DNA of 35,681 nt from assembly GCA_026398515.1 (NCBI GenBank), contig JAPLSS010000511.1, positions 1-35,681 of the forward strand, written 5' to 3'. Both the position numbers and the translations under genes were made by a program. Origin of the DNA: Candidatus Sumerlaeota bacterium (GTDB lineage: Bacteria; Sumerlaeota; Sumerlaeia; JAPLSS01). Shown here one piece after another: positions 1-9,396 of the stretch (its first letter is position 1; each line of letters opens with the position of its first letter). The notes beneath the pieces were generated by a model, which was not told the DNA's origin, made no database searches, and saw only the letters and a list, made by a program, of their open reading frames with translations.

Positions 1-1
1 C

Positions 2-343
2 GGAACGCCGCACACTCCATCCGACGCCTGGTCATATGTCCATAGCAGATCCGCGGGGACGTGGAGACTCGTGTGGGACGAGGAGATCTATGGCACGTGG
101 CTCGTCCAGATCATCGTTTACCAGAACGGCGTGGGGTGGATTCAGACCGACGGCCCGAGCGGGACGTCGCTTTGGCACTTCCTGGACTACGGCGGCCTGG
201 CCTACGACCCGGCGAAGGCCAGCTTCCTGGACGGGTGGGCCGACTTCACGTTGCCTCCCGGCGGCTCCTACGTCTTCTTCCTCAACTTCCGGGCGTGGGA
301 CGGCGTGACCGAAGGTCCGTTCGCCTTCGCGGAAACGTATTGA
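2..343 (+). CDS. C-terminal part of a hypothetical protein (truncated at window edge)
   Basis: Frame 2 is open from the window start to TGA at 341-343 (GTPHTPSDAWSYVHSRSAGTWRLVWDEEIYGTWLVQIIVYQNG...FAETY*). The ORF track lists only the part from 71. No family recognised. Confidence 0.55.
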   Translation, partial: GTPHTPSDAWSYVHSRSAGTWRLVWDEEIYGTWLVQIIVYQNGVGWIQTDGPSGTSLWHFLDYGGLAYDPAKASFLDGWADFTLPPGGSYVFFLNFRAWDGVTEGPFAFAETY

Positions 344-575
344 GCGGCGCCTCCGAACCGACCGCGGATTCCACCATACCGTCGAGGGCCGGATCGGCGC
401 CGTCCATCGCTTCATCCCCCCAGGCAAGAAGAACCACCAAGCCGATGTCGAATCTTTCCACGAGCGCATCGAGTCCGAGTTCTTTGACCTCGAACCGTTC
501 GCCGATCGACTCGACTTCTTCCACAAAGATTCCGCCTATCAGCTCTGGTGGAACAGCACTTCCTGGGCGCGCCCT
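342..575 (+). pseudogene. Remnant of a DDE/rve integrase-core transposase (IS481-like C-terminal half)
   Basis: Frame 3 reads ERRLRTDRGFHHTVEGRIGAVHRFIPPGKKNHQADVESFHERIESEFFDLEPFADRLDFFHKDSAYQLWWN. This matches the rve-domain pattern TD.G......IPPG..N.QADVE.FH..IE.EFFD. No N-terminal half is present; the frame has a stop at 306-308. Confidence 0.6.
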
Positions 576-678
576 ATGTCATTGCATGCCGGCGGTTTCG
601 CCTCTAACCTCTCGTGGTTGACCATACCGGCGGCATCGTCTGGGCGGCCCATTTCACTGGATCGCGAGTTGAGGCAAC

Positions 679-3477
679 ATGGCCGTGAGCAGAATTCACC
701 ATCTCCTCCGCAATCCGACGGCAAGAAGGATCGCCTTCGTCAATCTGGCTCTGGCCTTGTTGGTCGCCGGGGGGATGATGCCTCGCATTGGCCGTTCCCG
801 GATCGACGTGGGATTGGACCTTGTGGAGGGAGAGGAACTCCCCGCTCCGGTCGATCTCGCGCCGACTCCGCCCGAGAAGTTCTTCGATCGGGACTATCGC
901 TTCGATCTGATCGCCACCGGCGAGCGGAACCCGCGCTCCAAGGGCGCCGAGGTATGGCTGAATCAGTTCCCTCACCGCGATCGGCTTCAGCAAGATCCGC
1001 CCGATTCCTGGGTTGCGCGCGACGAGAACCTGATGGGGAGTCAAGCCGCCGTGCACTGGGACGGCCCGCTCTCGCCTCCGCTGATCGTGCTGGGCAAGCA
1101 CGATTATTCCGGAATTGCCCGGCTGACCACGTCGGCTGGAGACGAGGTGATCGACTTGTTCGATCCGGACGGCGGCTGGGTCGTCAAACCCATTCCTCCC
1201 GCCGCTCCACGGAAAGAGTCGGCGAAGAAAACCGGGCCGTCTTCCCGTGCGAGCGGGGTGACCGTGGCGTGGGGCGATGCGGTCGATGAGCGAACGACGA
1301 TGCGGCCGATCGACGACGAGGACGGCCCGGGAAAGGCCCTGTTCCGCTTCGAACTCATCGCCACCGGACTGAAGAACCAGGACTCCAAAGGCAAAGAAGT
1401 CTGGATCACCGATTTTCGCGAGTTGAGTTCCTTGAAACAGGACCCGCCCAATTCCTGGCGGCTCGTCAACAAGGCCCTCGTGAGCCGGGACGCAACGTTT
1501 CCGTGCGTGCGCTGGGAGGGGATCGACACCCAGGCGGTCATCACCCTGCTCAAGCATCCGTGGTCGGGCGTTGCCCTGCTGCGGACGAGCGCCGGCGATC
1601 AATTGATTGATCTCTATGACCCCGAAGGCAACAAGACGATCACCATTCCGATTGCGCCGGTTCGCCGGCCCGTCAAACAGTATCGGGCCAGCATCCCGCG
1701 GCGCGCGTTGGCCGGCTTTCGCATTTCGCTCGGCGACAGCGGGCGCTTTCCGATTTCGCGACTCTATGTCGGCTCCTTCTGGCCCACGATCTTCCTGGCA
1801 TCGGGTGCGGAAGCGGGCGAGGACGTCTGGGGCCGCGTGATCCCCCACTGGAGCCCTTCCATTGAGCAAGGCCGGCTGATCGTGCCGTCGCTTTCGCGCC
1901 TGGAGCAGGGGGGATGGGCGACGTTTGGCGTCCTGGCCCCGTCGCTGTTCGCGTTGGGCTTGGGCTTGAGCGTCCTGGCGTTCCTCGCCAGCCGGCTATG
2001 CCGTTGGCTGGTTCGCCAATCGTCTCCGGGAACGCGGACGCTCGCGCCCTTTCGCGCCGGACCGTTCCTGGCCTTCTGGCGCCCGCTGGTCGTGGTCTGG
2101 ACGCTGATCTGGCTCTGCTTCTGGCCCGCCACGATGGAGACCGATTCCTGCTTCCAGTGGCATCAGGCCCAGACGATGCAGATCAATGACTGGCATCCCC
2201 CGCTGCACACGTTGACGATGAAGCTGGCTTCGATGGCGTGGGCTTCTCCGGGCGCGCTGATCGCGGTTCACATTCTCGCGTTGAGCCTGTGCGCCGCCTA
2301 TGGTTTCTCGCTGCTGCTGCGGGCGGGCGTTCCGCGCCGCCTGGTGATCGCCGCCTATCTGGTCGCCCTGTGCTCGCCGCGCAACGCGATGATGGCGGTG
2401 CTCGAGGAAAAGGATGTTCTCTATAGCGTCTGCGTGTTTCTCTTTGCCGTCATGCTCGCGCACAGCCTTCTGGATCACCGGATGGGAAGACGCCTTTGGT
2501 TCTGGGTTGCGCTGGGGGTTTGTCTGGGATTGATCCCCCTGTATCGCCACAACGGCATCGCCATTCTGTTGCCGATGCTTCTCCTGCTGCCCGTCTTCCT
2601 GTGGCCGTGGCGGAAACTCGCGATTCTCTCCTTGGCCGTCGCTCTGTTGGTCTTCGGCGGCGCGCGGCTCGTTTTGTTCCCGCTGTTTCGGGTCGAGCAT
2701 CTGAAGGGATTCTGGCCCGTCGCCTACGCGATGACCGAACTATCGCCTATCGTGGCTCAAGACCCGCCTCTCTCGCAAGAGGAGCGCGACTTCCTCACAC
2801 GCATTCGCCCGATGACGGATCGTTGGGACTACAGCCCGGTGACCAGCAATCCGGCCCTATACAAGACCACCGATCTTCCCTATGCGGAAGCCAATGCGGA
2901 TCGTCTCCTTGCGCTTTTCGGCTCGCTCTTGGAGCGATACCCGGGCCTCGTGCTTCATCATCATCAGTTGAACGCGGCCTACCTGATCGTCCCATGGGAT
3001 TCCGTGCGCTACCCCATAGAATATCCGTATACAGAGTATTTCGGCGGCGCCATCCGCCCCAATGCCTGGGCGGACAAGTACGGGATTGCCATTCGTCCGT
3101 TCTTCCCCGAGCTCCATGCCGCCATCCTGGAGTTCCTGGGAATCCTGGCACAACGGCCTCTCAACTGGCTCTTCTGGCGAGTGGGATTGCCTCTCTACGC
3201 GGTCCTGGCGGCGCTGGGGATTCTCCTGGCGCGGCTTCGGGATTGGCGGCTCCTCCTGGTGTACCTGCCGGCGCTCCTGAACACGGCGTTTTTCCTGCTA
3301 GGCACGCCGAGTCAAAGCACCCGGTACCAGTTTCCGCTGACGTTCTCCGCCGCTTTTCTGGTTTGTTTGGCGTTTCTGCCGAAAACGGGAGCGCCTTCCT
3401 GGCCGGCGGCTAATGACGCCCCACCTTGCCCGGAAACGTCCGAACACGCGGTTCGAGGCGCGACCTCCGGGTCGTAG
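679..3477 (+). CDS. Polytopic membrane protein, GT-C/DUF6020-like, with two tandem copies of an extracytoplasmic beta-rich domain
   Basis: 932-aa ORF. N-terminal TM, two related ~100-aa repeats (FRFDLIATG.../FRFELIATG...), then many hydrophobic segments with WPATMETDSCFQWHQAQTMQINDWHPPLHT, resembling DUF6020/GT-C proteins. Confidence 0.75.
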   Translation: MAVSRIHHLLRNPTARRIAFVNLALALLVAGGMMPRIGRSRIDVGLDLVEGEELPAPVDLAPTPPEKFFDRDYRFDLIATGERNPRSKGAEVWLNQFPHRDRLQQDPPDSWVARDENLMGSQAAVHWDGPLSPPLIVLGKHDYSGIARLTTSAGDEVIDLFDPDGGWVVKPIPPAAPRKESAKKTGPSSRASGVTVAWGDAVDERTTMRPIDDEDGPGKALFRFELIATGLKNQDSKGKEVWITDFRELSSLKQDPPNSWRLVNKALVSRDATFPCVRWEGIDTQAVITLLKHPWSGVALLRTSAGDQLIDLYDPEGNKTITIPIAPVRRPVKQYRASIPRRALAGFRISLGDSGRFPISRLYVGSFWPTIFLASGAEAGEDVWGRVIPHWSPSIEQGRLIVPSLSRLEQGGWATFGVLAPSLFALGLGLSVLAFLASRLCRWLVRQSSPGTRTLAPFRAGPFLAFWRPLVVVWTLIWLCFWPATMETDSCFQWHQAQTMQINDWHPPLHTLTMKLASMAWASPGALIAVHILALSLCAAYGFSLLLRAGVPRRLVIAAYLVALCSPRNAMMAVLEEKDVLYSVCVFLFAVMLAHSLLDHRMGRRLWFWVALGVCLGLIPLYRHNGIAILLPMLLLLPVFLWPWRKLAILSLAVALLVFGGARLVLFPLFRVEHLKGFWPVAYAMTELSPIVAQDPPLSQEERDFLTRIRPMTDRWDYSPVTSNPALYKTTDLPYAEANADRLLALFGSLLERYPGLVLHHHQLNAAYLIVPWDSVRYPIEYPYTEYFGGAIRPNAWADKYGIAIRPFFPELHAAILEFLGILAQRPLNWLFWRVGLPLYAVLAALGILLARLRDWRLLLVYLPALLNTAFFLLGTPSQSTRYQFPLTFSAAFLVCLAFLPKTGAPSWPAANDAPPCPETSEHAVRGATSGS

Positions 3478-3531
3478 CGGTTTTCCAGATTTCAGGCGCT
3501 TCCTACAACTGAAGGTTGCACTACGAACCGC
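3448..3531. repeat. Imperfect REPIN-like inverted repeat overlapping the stop codon of the preceding CDS
   Basis: Left arm GCGGTTCGAGGCGCGACCTCCGGGTCGTAGCGG (3448-3480). The right arm reverse complement is GCGGTTCGTAGTGCAACCTTCAGTTGTAGG (3502-3531). Confidence 0.6.
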
Positions 3532-3549
3532 ATTTCCGTGAGAGCCGAC

Positions 3550-4584
3550 TCACACCCCCATCAAATGCTCCAGGATCGCCAGGTCGAGCGTTTCGTAGTC
3601 GCGGTCGCCGATGCATTGGCGCCAGAGGTCCATGTCGAAGGAGCGCGCCTTGTCCAGCAGCGCCAGGAAGACGCGGCGGCTGTTGGCCAGGTGAAGGGTG
3701 GCGGACTCGGCCTTCTGGGTGCGCATGGCTTTGACATCGAGGCCGACAAACGCGCCGGTTTGCGGGTAGCCGCCCTGCTCCAGCACCCAGACCTGGTCGA
3801 ACGCGCGGCGCAGGTTGGCCGAGCCGAACGTCTTGTCCTGGTCGAACTTCAGGCCGTTCTGGTCGTTGAGGTGGACGCTCCAGAGTTTCCCGGCCGACAG
3901 CGCGAAGGCCATTTCGTCCGAGGGATCGAGGCCGGCGAGGATCGCGTGAGCCGTCTCAATTAAGCCGCCCACGCGTTTCGGATCGCACGCCCGCGACGCC
4001 AGGGCCAGCGCGTGGCCGATGGTCGGAATGTAGGCGTGATCCATCGGCTCATTGGGCTTCGGCTCGATGGCGATGCGGATCTTCGGGTCGTGTTTGAGAA
4101 TCGCGTTGATGGCTTCGAGCAGCCAACGATGCGCGTTGATCGCCGGCTTCGATTCGCGGATGTACGTCCCCTCGCGCGCCAGCCACAGGACCATCAGATC
4201 GCACCCGAGTTCGCGGGCGATGTCGGCGGCGCGTTTCGAGCGGTCGATGGCCCAGCGGCGCGCCTTGGGATCGTTGGCCGTGTAGCCGCCGTCGATCCCG
4301 CGCGGGTCTTCCCAAAGGCGCGGGGCGACAAACTCGGCGACGAGCCCTTCGCCGGCCAGCATTTTGCGGACGGCCTTGGCTTCCTTGCGAACTTGGGCGG
4401 CGGTCTTGGAGTCGACCTGCGGCACGGCGTCGTCGTCGTGGAACTGCACGCCGTCGAAGCCGAGTTGTTTGTAGGCTTTCAACTTCTTCGCGAACGTCAC
4501 GGTCGGCCGGACCGTGGGGCCGAACGGGTCGGCGCCTTCGTGAATGTTCCACGGGCCGAACGAGAAATGATAGTCGACGGGCAT
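3550..4584 (-). CDS. Xylose isomerase / sugar isomerase-like TIM barrel
   Basis: Protein from MPVDYHFSFGPWNIHEGADPFGPTVRPTV...LGFDGVQFHDDDAVPQ...; the FGPW...DPFG...FHDDD signature is that of the xylose isomerase family. The ORF-track start at 4995 overlaps the neighbouring gene, so start 4584 is preferred. Confidence 0.8.
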   Translation of the reverse strand: MPVDYHFSFGPWNIHEGADPFGPTVRPTVTFAKKLKAYKQLGFDGVQFHDDDAVPQVDSKTAAQVRKEAKAVRKMLAGEGLVAEFVAPRLWEDPRGIDGGYTANDPKARRWAIDRSKRAADIARELGCDLMVLWLAREGTYIRESKPAINAHRWLLEAINAILKHDPKIRIAIEPKPNEPMDHAYIPTIGHALALASRACDPKRVGGLIETAHAILAGLDPSDEMAFALSAGKLWSVHLNDQNGLKFDQDKTFGSANLRRAFDQVWVLEQGGYPQTGAFVGLDVKAMRTQKAESATLHLANSRRVFLALLDKARSFDMDLWRQCIGDRDYETLDLAILEHLMGV

Positions 4585-4619
4585 GGCTGGCGTCTTTCTT
4601 GGAGGATAGTGTTCTTCTA

Positions 4620-4658
4620 GTCGGACCTGTCGGACGGGTCTGACGGGTCTGACGGATT
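4620..4658. repeat. 9-bp-period degenerate tandem repeat
   Basis: TCGGACCTG TCGGACGGG TCTGACGGG TCTGACGGA in the intergenic gap. Confidence 0.75.
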
Positions 4659-7496
4659 TCAGCTGGCGCTCTCGATCGGCTTCGGATGCCCCAGCCACAC
4701 CGGGCTGCTCCAGGCCATCTGGGCGTCCTTTTGGATCACCCGCACGTAGTAGTAACTCCACGTGTCCAGCGGCTTTGGGTCGACGAAAGTCAGTTCCGCC
4801 TCTTTGCCTTCGGGCTGATTGCAGTAGATGAACTCGTTGTTGCGGCAGACTTCGACGCGGTCGATGTCGCCGGGGCAGCGGACGCGGATCTTGACCTCGA
4901 CCGGCTTGCCCTGCGCGGGGGGCAGGATGTCGCCCATCAGCGCCCCGTTCACCCGCACGTCGAGGAAGATGCGCGCCGCCGTCGTGCCGAAGCAATGGCG
5001 GGCGCGCATGGCGTCGAGCAGCGCCTCGCGGCTGAAATCCGGCGCGAAAACGCAGGCCTTGCCCTTGCCGCCGCCGTGATCGGGGCTGGCGATGACGCCG
5101 ATCACCAGACCCTTCGCCCAGGCGTCCTGAATGAAGTGGCCTTGCTCCGGCGTCGCTCGCTTGGCCTGGCCGGGCGCGCCCAGGTATTCATAGGAGCCGC
5201 GCCCCTGATAGATCTCGGCCACCGGCTGCGCCACCTCGTCGTGGAACGACCAGTCGGTCGGCACATTGCCCGTGTCGGCCAATTGGTGCGGGATGTGGAT
5301 GAAGTTGGCGTTCATCGCGCGCAGATCCTTCCACACGTCGGCCGGGGTCTGGCCGTTCATTTCGTTCCAGAAACGGGGGAAATACGGGTCGGCGAAGATC
5401 AGGTTGCGGTGGCCGTAGAAGCCGTAGGGATACTTGTCGCTATATTCCTCGAAGGTCGAGGTCCATTCCTCGGCCAGGAAGGCGACGAAGCGGCTGGGGT
5501 CGGTATTGACGCGGGCCATCTTGCCGGTGAAATACCACAGGTACGGCGTTTCGTCGTAGCCGTGGTCGGTCACGCAGGCGAAGTCCAGGTGGGCGATGTC
5601 GCGCATGTTCTGGTACGACTCGTCGATGGATTCATCCCCCGTGCGGTTGCAGATCGAGACCTCGGTGTGATCGTGCAGATCGCCATAGTACAGTTTCAAC
5701 GTCTTGCCATTGAAATCGATAGACGGGGTTGGCGTGTCTTCGCCGTAAGCGACACGACACTCCGCGGGGCCGAACTTGTCGGCCGGCTCGGCGAATCGCT
5801 CCAGGTCGGGCGTGGTCGCCGGGGTCGAGCCTTTCAGGTCGAGCGTCGTCAGGTAGATGTCGCTGTGCGACTGCGCGCTCTGCTCTTCGTTTTCATACCG
5901 CGGCGGCATGTCGTCGGCCTGGAAGGCGACGATGGCTTGGTCGCCGTCGACGACAAGCGCCGGCCGGCGGTCCATGCAATGCATGTTGGACAGCGGCGCC
6001 AGCGGCTCCCACGACTGGCCGGAGAAGCCCGTCAGGCTCAGCGACCACGAGCGCTCCATGGCGCGCAGATAAGCGAGCCAGATTCGCCCCGAAGCGTCGG
6101 CATACGGCGCGGGGGCCTCGCCGCCATGGAACGGCGGCGCCTGTTTCGCAAGATCTCGGGACGCTTCCAGGCCATCCGGCGTCACGCGCGCGACGATGAT
6201 GCGCTTGAGCGACGCGCCGCCGATTCGGTATTCGCTCATCAGCGCGTTCTCGTAAGCGATCCACAACTCGCCGCCGCGTTCGAACAGCATCGGCGCGCGG
6301 TCGATCGAAGGCGCCTGGGTCAGGCGGCGTTCGGCGTTCCACTGGCCTTCGCCCGAACGGCGGCGCATGTACACGTCGTCGTTGTTCTCGCGGAAGCTGT
6401 GCCAGGCGACGGCGACCTGCCCGCCCGGCAACGCGGCGACCGAGGGCGAGTAGTTGGAGCAGCCGTCGGCGCTGAGCGGCTCGGGCTTGGAGACGGCGCC
6501 GTCGCGCATGGAAGCCGCGTAGATCCGTCGCCCGCCGTCGCGGTTCGATTCCCAGGCGACCCACAGCGTTCCGTCGCGCCAGGCGCCGGCGGGCTTCACA
6601 TCCACTGGCGCGTCCGAGGTCAGGGCGATGGGTTTGCCCGGCCCCTCGGGAGCGCACGGAACGGCGCACACGTCCCACTTCCCATTTTGTTCCGCGGCAT
6701 AGAGCACGAAGGCGTTCGGCCCCGCCGCGACGACGCGCGGACCCAAGACGTACGTGCCCTTGCCCCCCAGAACCTGCCACGCGCCCAACCGCTTGAACGC
6801 TCCGTTGGCCAGTTGCCAGCGCGCCACCTGGAGCGAGTCGGCTCCGTCGCGGAAACTATTCCAAGCCAGGTAGAAACTGCCGTCGTCGGCCCGCGCCATC
6901 GAGGGCTCGTCGTTGAAGCCCTGGCCCTCGGACACGGAGGTGGCGGCGGGAGCCGTGTATTCGGACAGGGAGATGTCGTCGAACCACATGCGTCCGGCGG
7001 GCGCGCCGTTCGAGTTCGGCCCGACGATCTGCAGTTCCAGATCGCCCGTCTTTTCGGCCTTGAACGAGACCTCGAAGCGTTTCCAGAGCGCCGGCACGCT
7101 TTTGAACTGGCCGATGCTCTGCTTGGTCTTGCCGCCGCCGGGCTGCACGACGAAGAGCGTGAGCCGCGTTCCGTGCGTGGCCCGTGCCCACAGTTCCAGC
7201 CGATACGCCTTGCCTTCTTCGACCGGCACGTTCCGGCGCAGGATCAGGAACGTGTTCGGCTCGGCGATCTCGCCGGACAGGCAGGCCTGGCCCGAATGCG
7301 GCGCGCCTTCGAGGGTCACGATCTCCTGGCCCTTCGCCCGCGACCAACCGCTCAGGCCGTCCTCAAAACCGCCGTTGAAGAGAAGGTCCTTCCCCCCCGC
7401 GCAGAACGCCGATGCCGGCCAGGCCGCCAGCAGACACAAGAGGACGAGGCGCGACGCGCGATTCCACGTTTTGACTTCCCCTGCGAACGACACCAT
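4659..7496 (-). CDS. Secreted protein with N-terminal CBM-like domain, beta-propeller repeats and C-terminal DUF3604 (PHP-like) domain
   Basis: Signal peptide, then LLFNGGFEDGLSGWSRAKG (CBM4_9-like), propeller-type repeats, and LKLYYGDLHDHTEVSICNRTGDESIDESYQ (DUF3604). AAAGGGGAG precedes ATG at 7496; the longer start at 7541 is possible. Confidence 0.8.
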   Translation of the reverse strand: MVSFAGEVKTWNRASRLVLLCLLAAWPASAFCAGGKDLLFNGGFEDGLSGWSRAKGQEIVTLEGAPHSGQACLSGEIAEPNTFLILRRNVPVEEGKAYRLELWARATHGTRLTLFVVQPGGGKTKQSIGQFKSVPALWKRFEVSFKAEKTGDLELQIVGPNSNGAPAGRMWFDDISLSEYTAPAATSVSEGQGFNDEPSMARADDGSFYLAWNSFRDGADSLQVARWQLANGAFKRLGAWQVLGGKGTYVLGPRVVAAGPNAFVLYAAEQNGKWDVCAVPCAPEGPGKPIALTSDAPVDVKPAGAWRDGTLWVAWESNRDGGRRIYAASMRDGAVSKPEPLSADGCSNYSPSVAALPGGQVAVAWHSFRENNDDVYMRRRSGEGQWNAERRLTQAPSIDRAPMLFERGGELWIAYENALMSEYRIGGASLKRIIVARVTPDGLEASRDLAKQAPPFHGGEAPAPYADASGRIWLAYLRAMERSWSLSLTGFSGQSWEPLAPLSNMHCMDRRPALVVDGDQAIVAFQADDMPPRYENEEQSAQSHSDIYLTTLDLKGSTPATTPDLERFAEPADKFGPAECRVAYGEDTPTPSIDFNGKTLKLYYGDLHDHTEVSICNRTGDESIDESYQNMRDIAHLDFACVTDHGYDETPYLWYFTGKMARVNTDPSRFVAFLAEEWTSTFEEYSDKYPYGFYGHRNLIFADPYFPRFWNEMNGQTPADVWKDLRAMNANFIHIPHQLADTGNVPTDWSFHDEVAQPVAEIYQGRGSYEYLGAPGQAKRATPEQGHFIQDAWAKGLVIGVIASPDHGGGKGKACVFAPDFSREALLDAMRARHCFGTTAARIFLDVRVNGALMGDILPPAQGKPVEVKIRVRCPGDIDRVEVCRNNEFIYCNQPEGKEAELTFVDPKPLDTWSYYYVRVIQKDAQMAWSSPVWLGHPKPIESAS

Positions 7497-7611
7497 GACA
7501 CACTCCCCTTTATTCACAACACCCGAGACGTGAAAAGACATTTATTGTAACATGCCCGGCCTGGCCCCATGATGCAACGGCATTCCGGCCAAGGGAGAAG
7601 GAGTTTTATCG

Positions 7612-9276
7612 ATGTCCAAACGCATGACACGTCGTGAACTGCTGCGCGCCGCGGCTGGCGCGTCGGCGGGGTTGGGGCTGGGTTGGGCGGCCCGCCCGTC
7701 TGGGGCCTTGGGCGCGGATGCCGCCTCCGCGCCGCCGAAGAAGCGCCCCAACATCCTGTTCGTCATGGTCGATGAGATGCGCTGGGACGCGATGCATTGC
7801 GCCGGCCATCCGGTCGTCAAGACGCCCACGCTCGATCAGTTGGCCGCCGGCGGCCGGCGCTTCCTGAATTTCTATTCGGTGGCCCCCGTCTGCTCGCCGG
7901 CGCGCACGTCGGCCTTCACCGGCCGCTACGCGCACGTCCACGGCGTTATGGGCAATGAACGGCCGGCCAATCCGGGCGAGGTGTACATCACCTCGATCCT
8001 CAAGCATTACGGTTACACGACGGCCATCTCCGGCAAACTCCACTACGTGCCGGCGCAGTGGGATTTCGACTTCGATCAGTTCTACTCGTTCTCCAGCGAA
8101 GGGCCGGGAAAACTGGAGCGTTATCCAGAATACCTGAAGCGCAAATATGGTTCGCCCAGCGTCTGGGCCAAAAAGGAAGGCTCGTGCCCCTATCCCGACG
8201 ATCCGCTGGGCAAGGACCTTGGCGAGTTCGCGTATCCCAAGGAGGATTTTCAGAGCTTCTGGATCACCGACCGCTCGATCGATTTCCTGCGGTCGCAGAA
8301 GGGGAGCGACAAGCCTTGGTTCCTGTTCACCAGTTACCTCCAGCCCCACAGCCCGTACACCACGCCCGAGCCGTACCACTCGATGTATCCGCCCGACAGT
8401 TTCGACGTCCCGAAACTTGGGCCCGAACTGGCCGAGGAGCGCGCAAAACTGACGGGTAAGTCGATGCGTCATCTGATCGCCGACGAGACGATGCTGCGGG
8501 CGATCACCGCCCAGTATCTCGGCCACGTGACCAACGTCGACGACAACCTCGAGCGGCTGTTCGCCGAAGTGAAGAGCCTCGGGATGATGGACGACACCAT
8601 CGTCCTGTTCAGCGCCGACCACGGCAACATGCTCGGCGACCGCGGGCGCATGTTCAAAGGCGTCATGTACGAGGGCTCGTCGCACGTGCCATTGATCATC
8701 CGGGCCGCGAAGAATTTGCCCATCGCCGGACGCTTCAACACCGGCGCGCCCATCGAGGGAATCGCCGAGACCGTCGATCTGCTGCCGACGCTGCTCGACA
8801 TGGCCGGCGTGCCGATTCCCGAAACGGGCATTCAGGGCAAGGGCCTGGCGCCCGTGGCGCTCGGCGAGGAGAAGACCTGGAAGAACCGCGCGTTCGCGGC
8901 GCTGGCCACGTCGATGATTCGCACGCCGCAATACAAACTCATCGACAACGGCGAGGGAGCGGCGCAACGCTTCGAACTCTACGACATGACGAAGGACCCC
9001 AAGGAGCAGACCAGCCTCGCTGGCGACCCGCAATGCAAGGACGTTGTTCACGACCTGGCCAAGCGGCTGGACGAATGGCGGAAGGACAAGCCGGGGCCGG
9101 TCGTCGTTCCCGGCCTGGAGACGCCGTATTATGCCAAGCCGCTGTCCCCGGAGGAGCAGGAGAAGTTGAAGCAACGGGCCGGCCAGAAGAGGCAGGCGCA
9201 GTCCCGTCTGAACGCCAAGACGGGAGGAAAGAAGGCGGCTCCCAAAGGGAACCCCGGCGAAGATGAAGAGGAATGA
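7612..9276 (+). CDS. Sulfatase, Tat-exported, Cys-type (formylglycine motif CSPAR)
   Basis: MSKRMTRRELLRAAAGASAG twin-arginine signal; NILFVMVDEMRWDAM; CSPARTSAFTGR; SADHGNMLGDRG. Confidence 0.95.
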   Translation: MSKRMTRRELLRAAAGASAGLGLGWAARPSGALGADAASAPPKKRPNILFVMVDEMRWDAMHCAGHPVVKTPTLDQLAAGGRRFLNFYSVAPVCSPARTSAFTGRYAHVHGVMGNERPANPGEVYITSILKHYGYTTAISGKLHYVPAQWDFDFDQFYSFSSEGPGKLERYPEYLKRKYGSPSVWAKKEGSCPYPDDPLGKDLGEFAYPKEDFQSFWITDRSIDFLRSQKGSDKPWFLFTSYLQPHSPYTTPEPYHSMYPPDSFDVPKLGPELAEERAKLTGKSMRHLIADETMLRAITAQYLGHVTNVDDNLERLFAEVKSLGMMDDTIVLFSADHGNMLGDRGRMFKGVMYEGSSHVPLIIRAAKNLPIAGRFNTGAPIEGIAETVDLLPTLLDMAGVPIPETGIQGKGLAPVALGEEKTWKNRAFAALATSMIRTPQYKLIDNGEGAAQRFELYDMTKDPKEQTSLAGDPQCKDVVHDLAKRLDEWRKDKPGPVVVPGLETPYYAKPLSPEEQEKLKQRAGQKRQAQSRLNAKTGGKKAAPKGNPGEDEEE

Positions 9277-9350
9277 AGCCCGAGAAGCCGACGCGCGCGC
9301 TCCGTCTGTCGTTCACGAGCAATAGAAAGCCAGGAACGAGAAACCAGGTT

Positions 9351-9376
9351 CCATACGACCTGAAAGTCGCACTGCC
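9351..9376 (-). repeat. Solitary REP-like hairpin half-site
   Basis: Minus strand GGCAGTGCGACTTTCAGGTCGTATGG, same pattern as 26636-26665 and 3502-3531. Confidence 0.5.
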
Positions 9377-9396
9377 AACATGCAAAGGAGACAATC

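Noticed and set aside
4686-7550. 954-aa plus-strand ORF antisense to the DUF3604 gene
   Set aside because: Low-complexity, Arg/Val/Gly-rich translation with no domain signature; typical shadow ORF in GC-rich DNA opposite a convincing gene.
7606-9174. 522-aa minus-strand ORF opposite the sulfatase
   Set aside because: Shadow ORF; the sulfatase has full catalytic motifs and a Tat signal.
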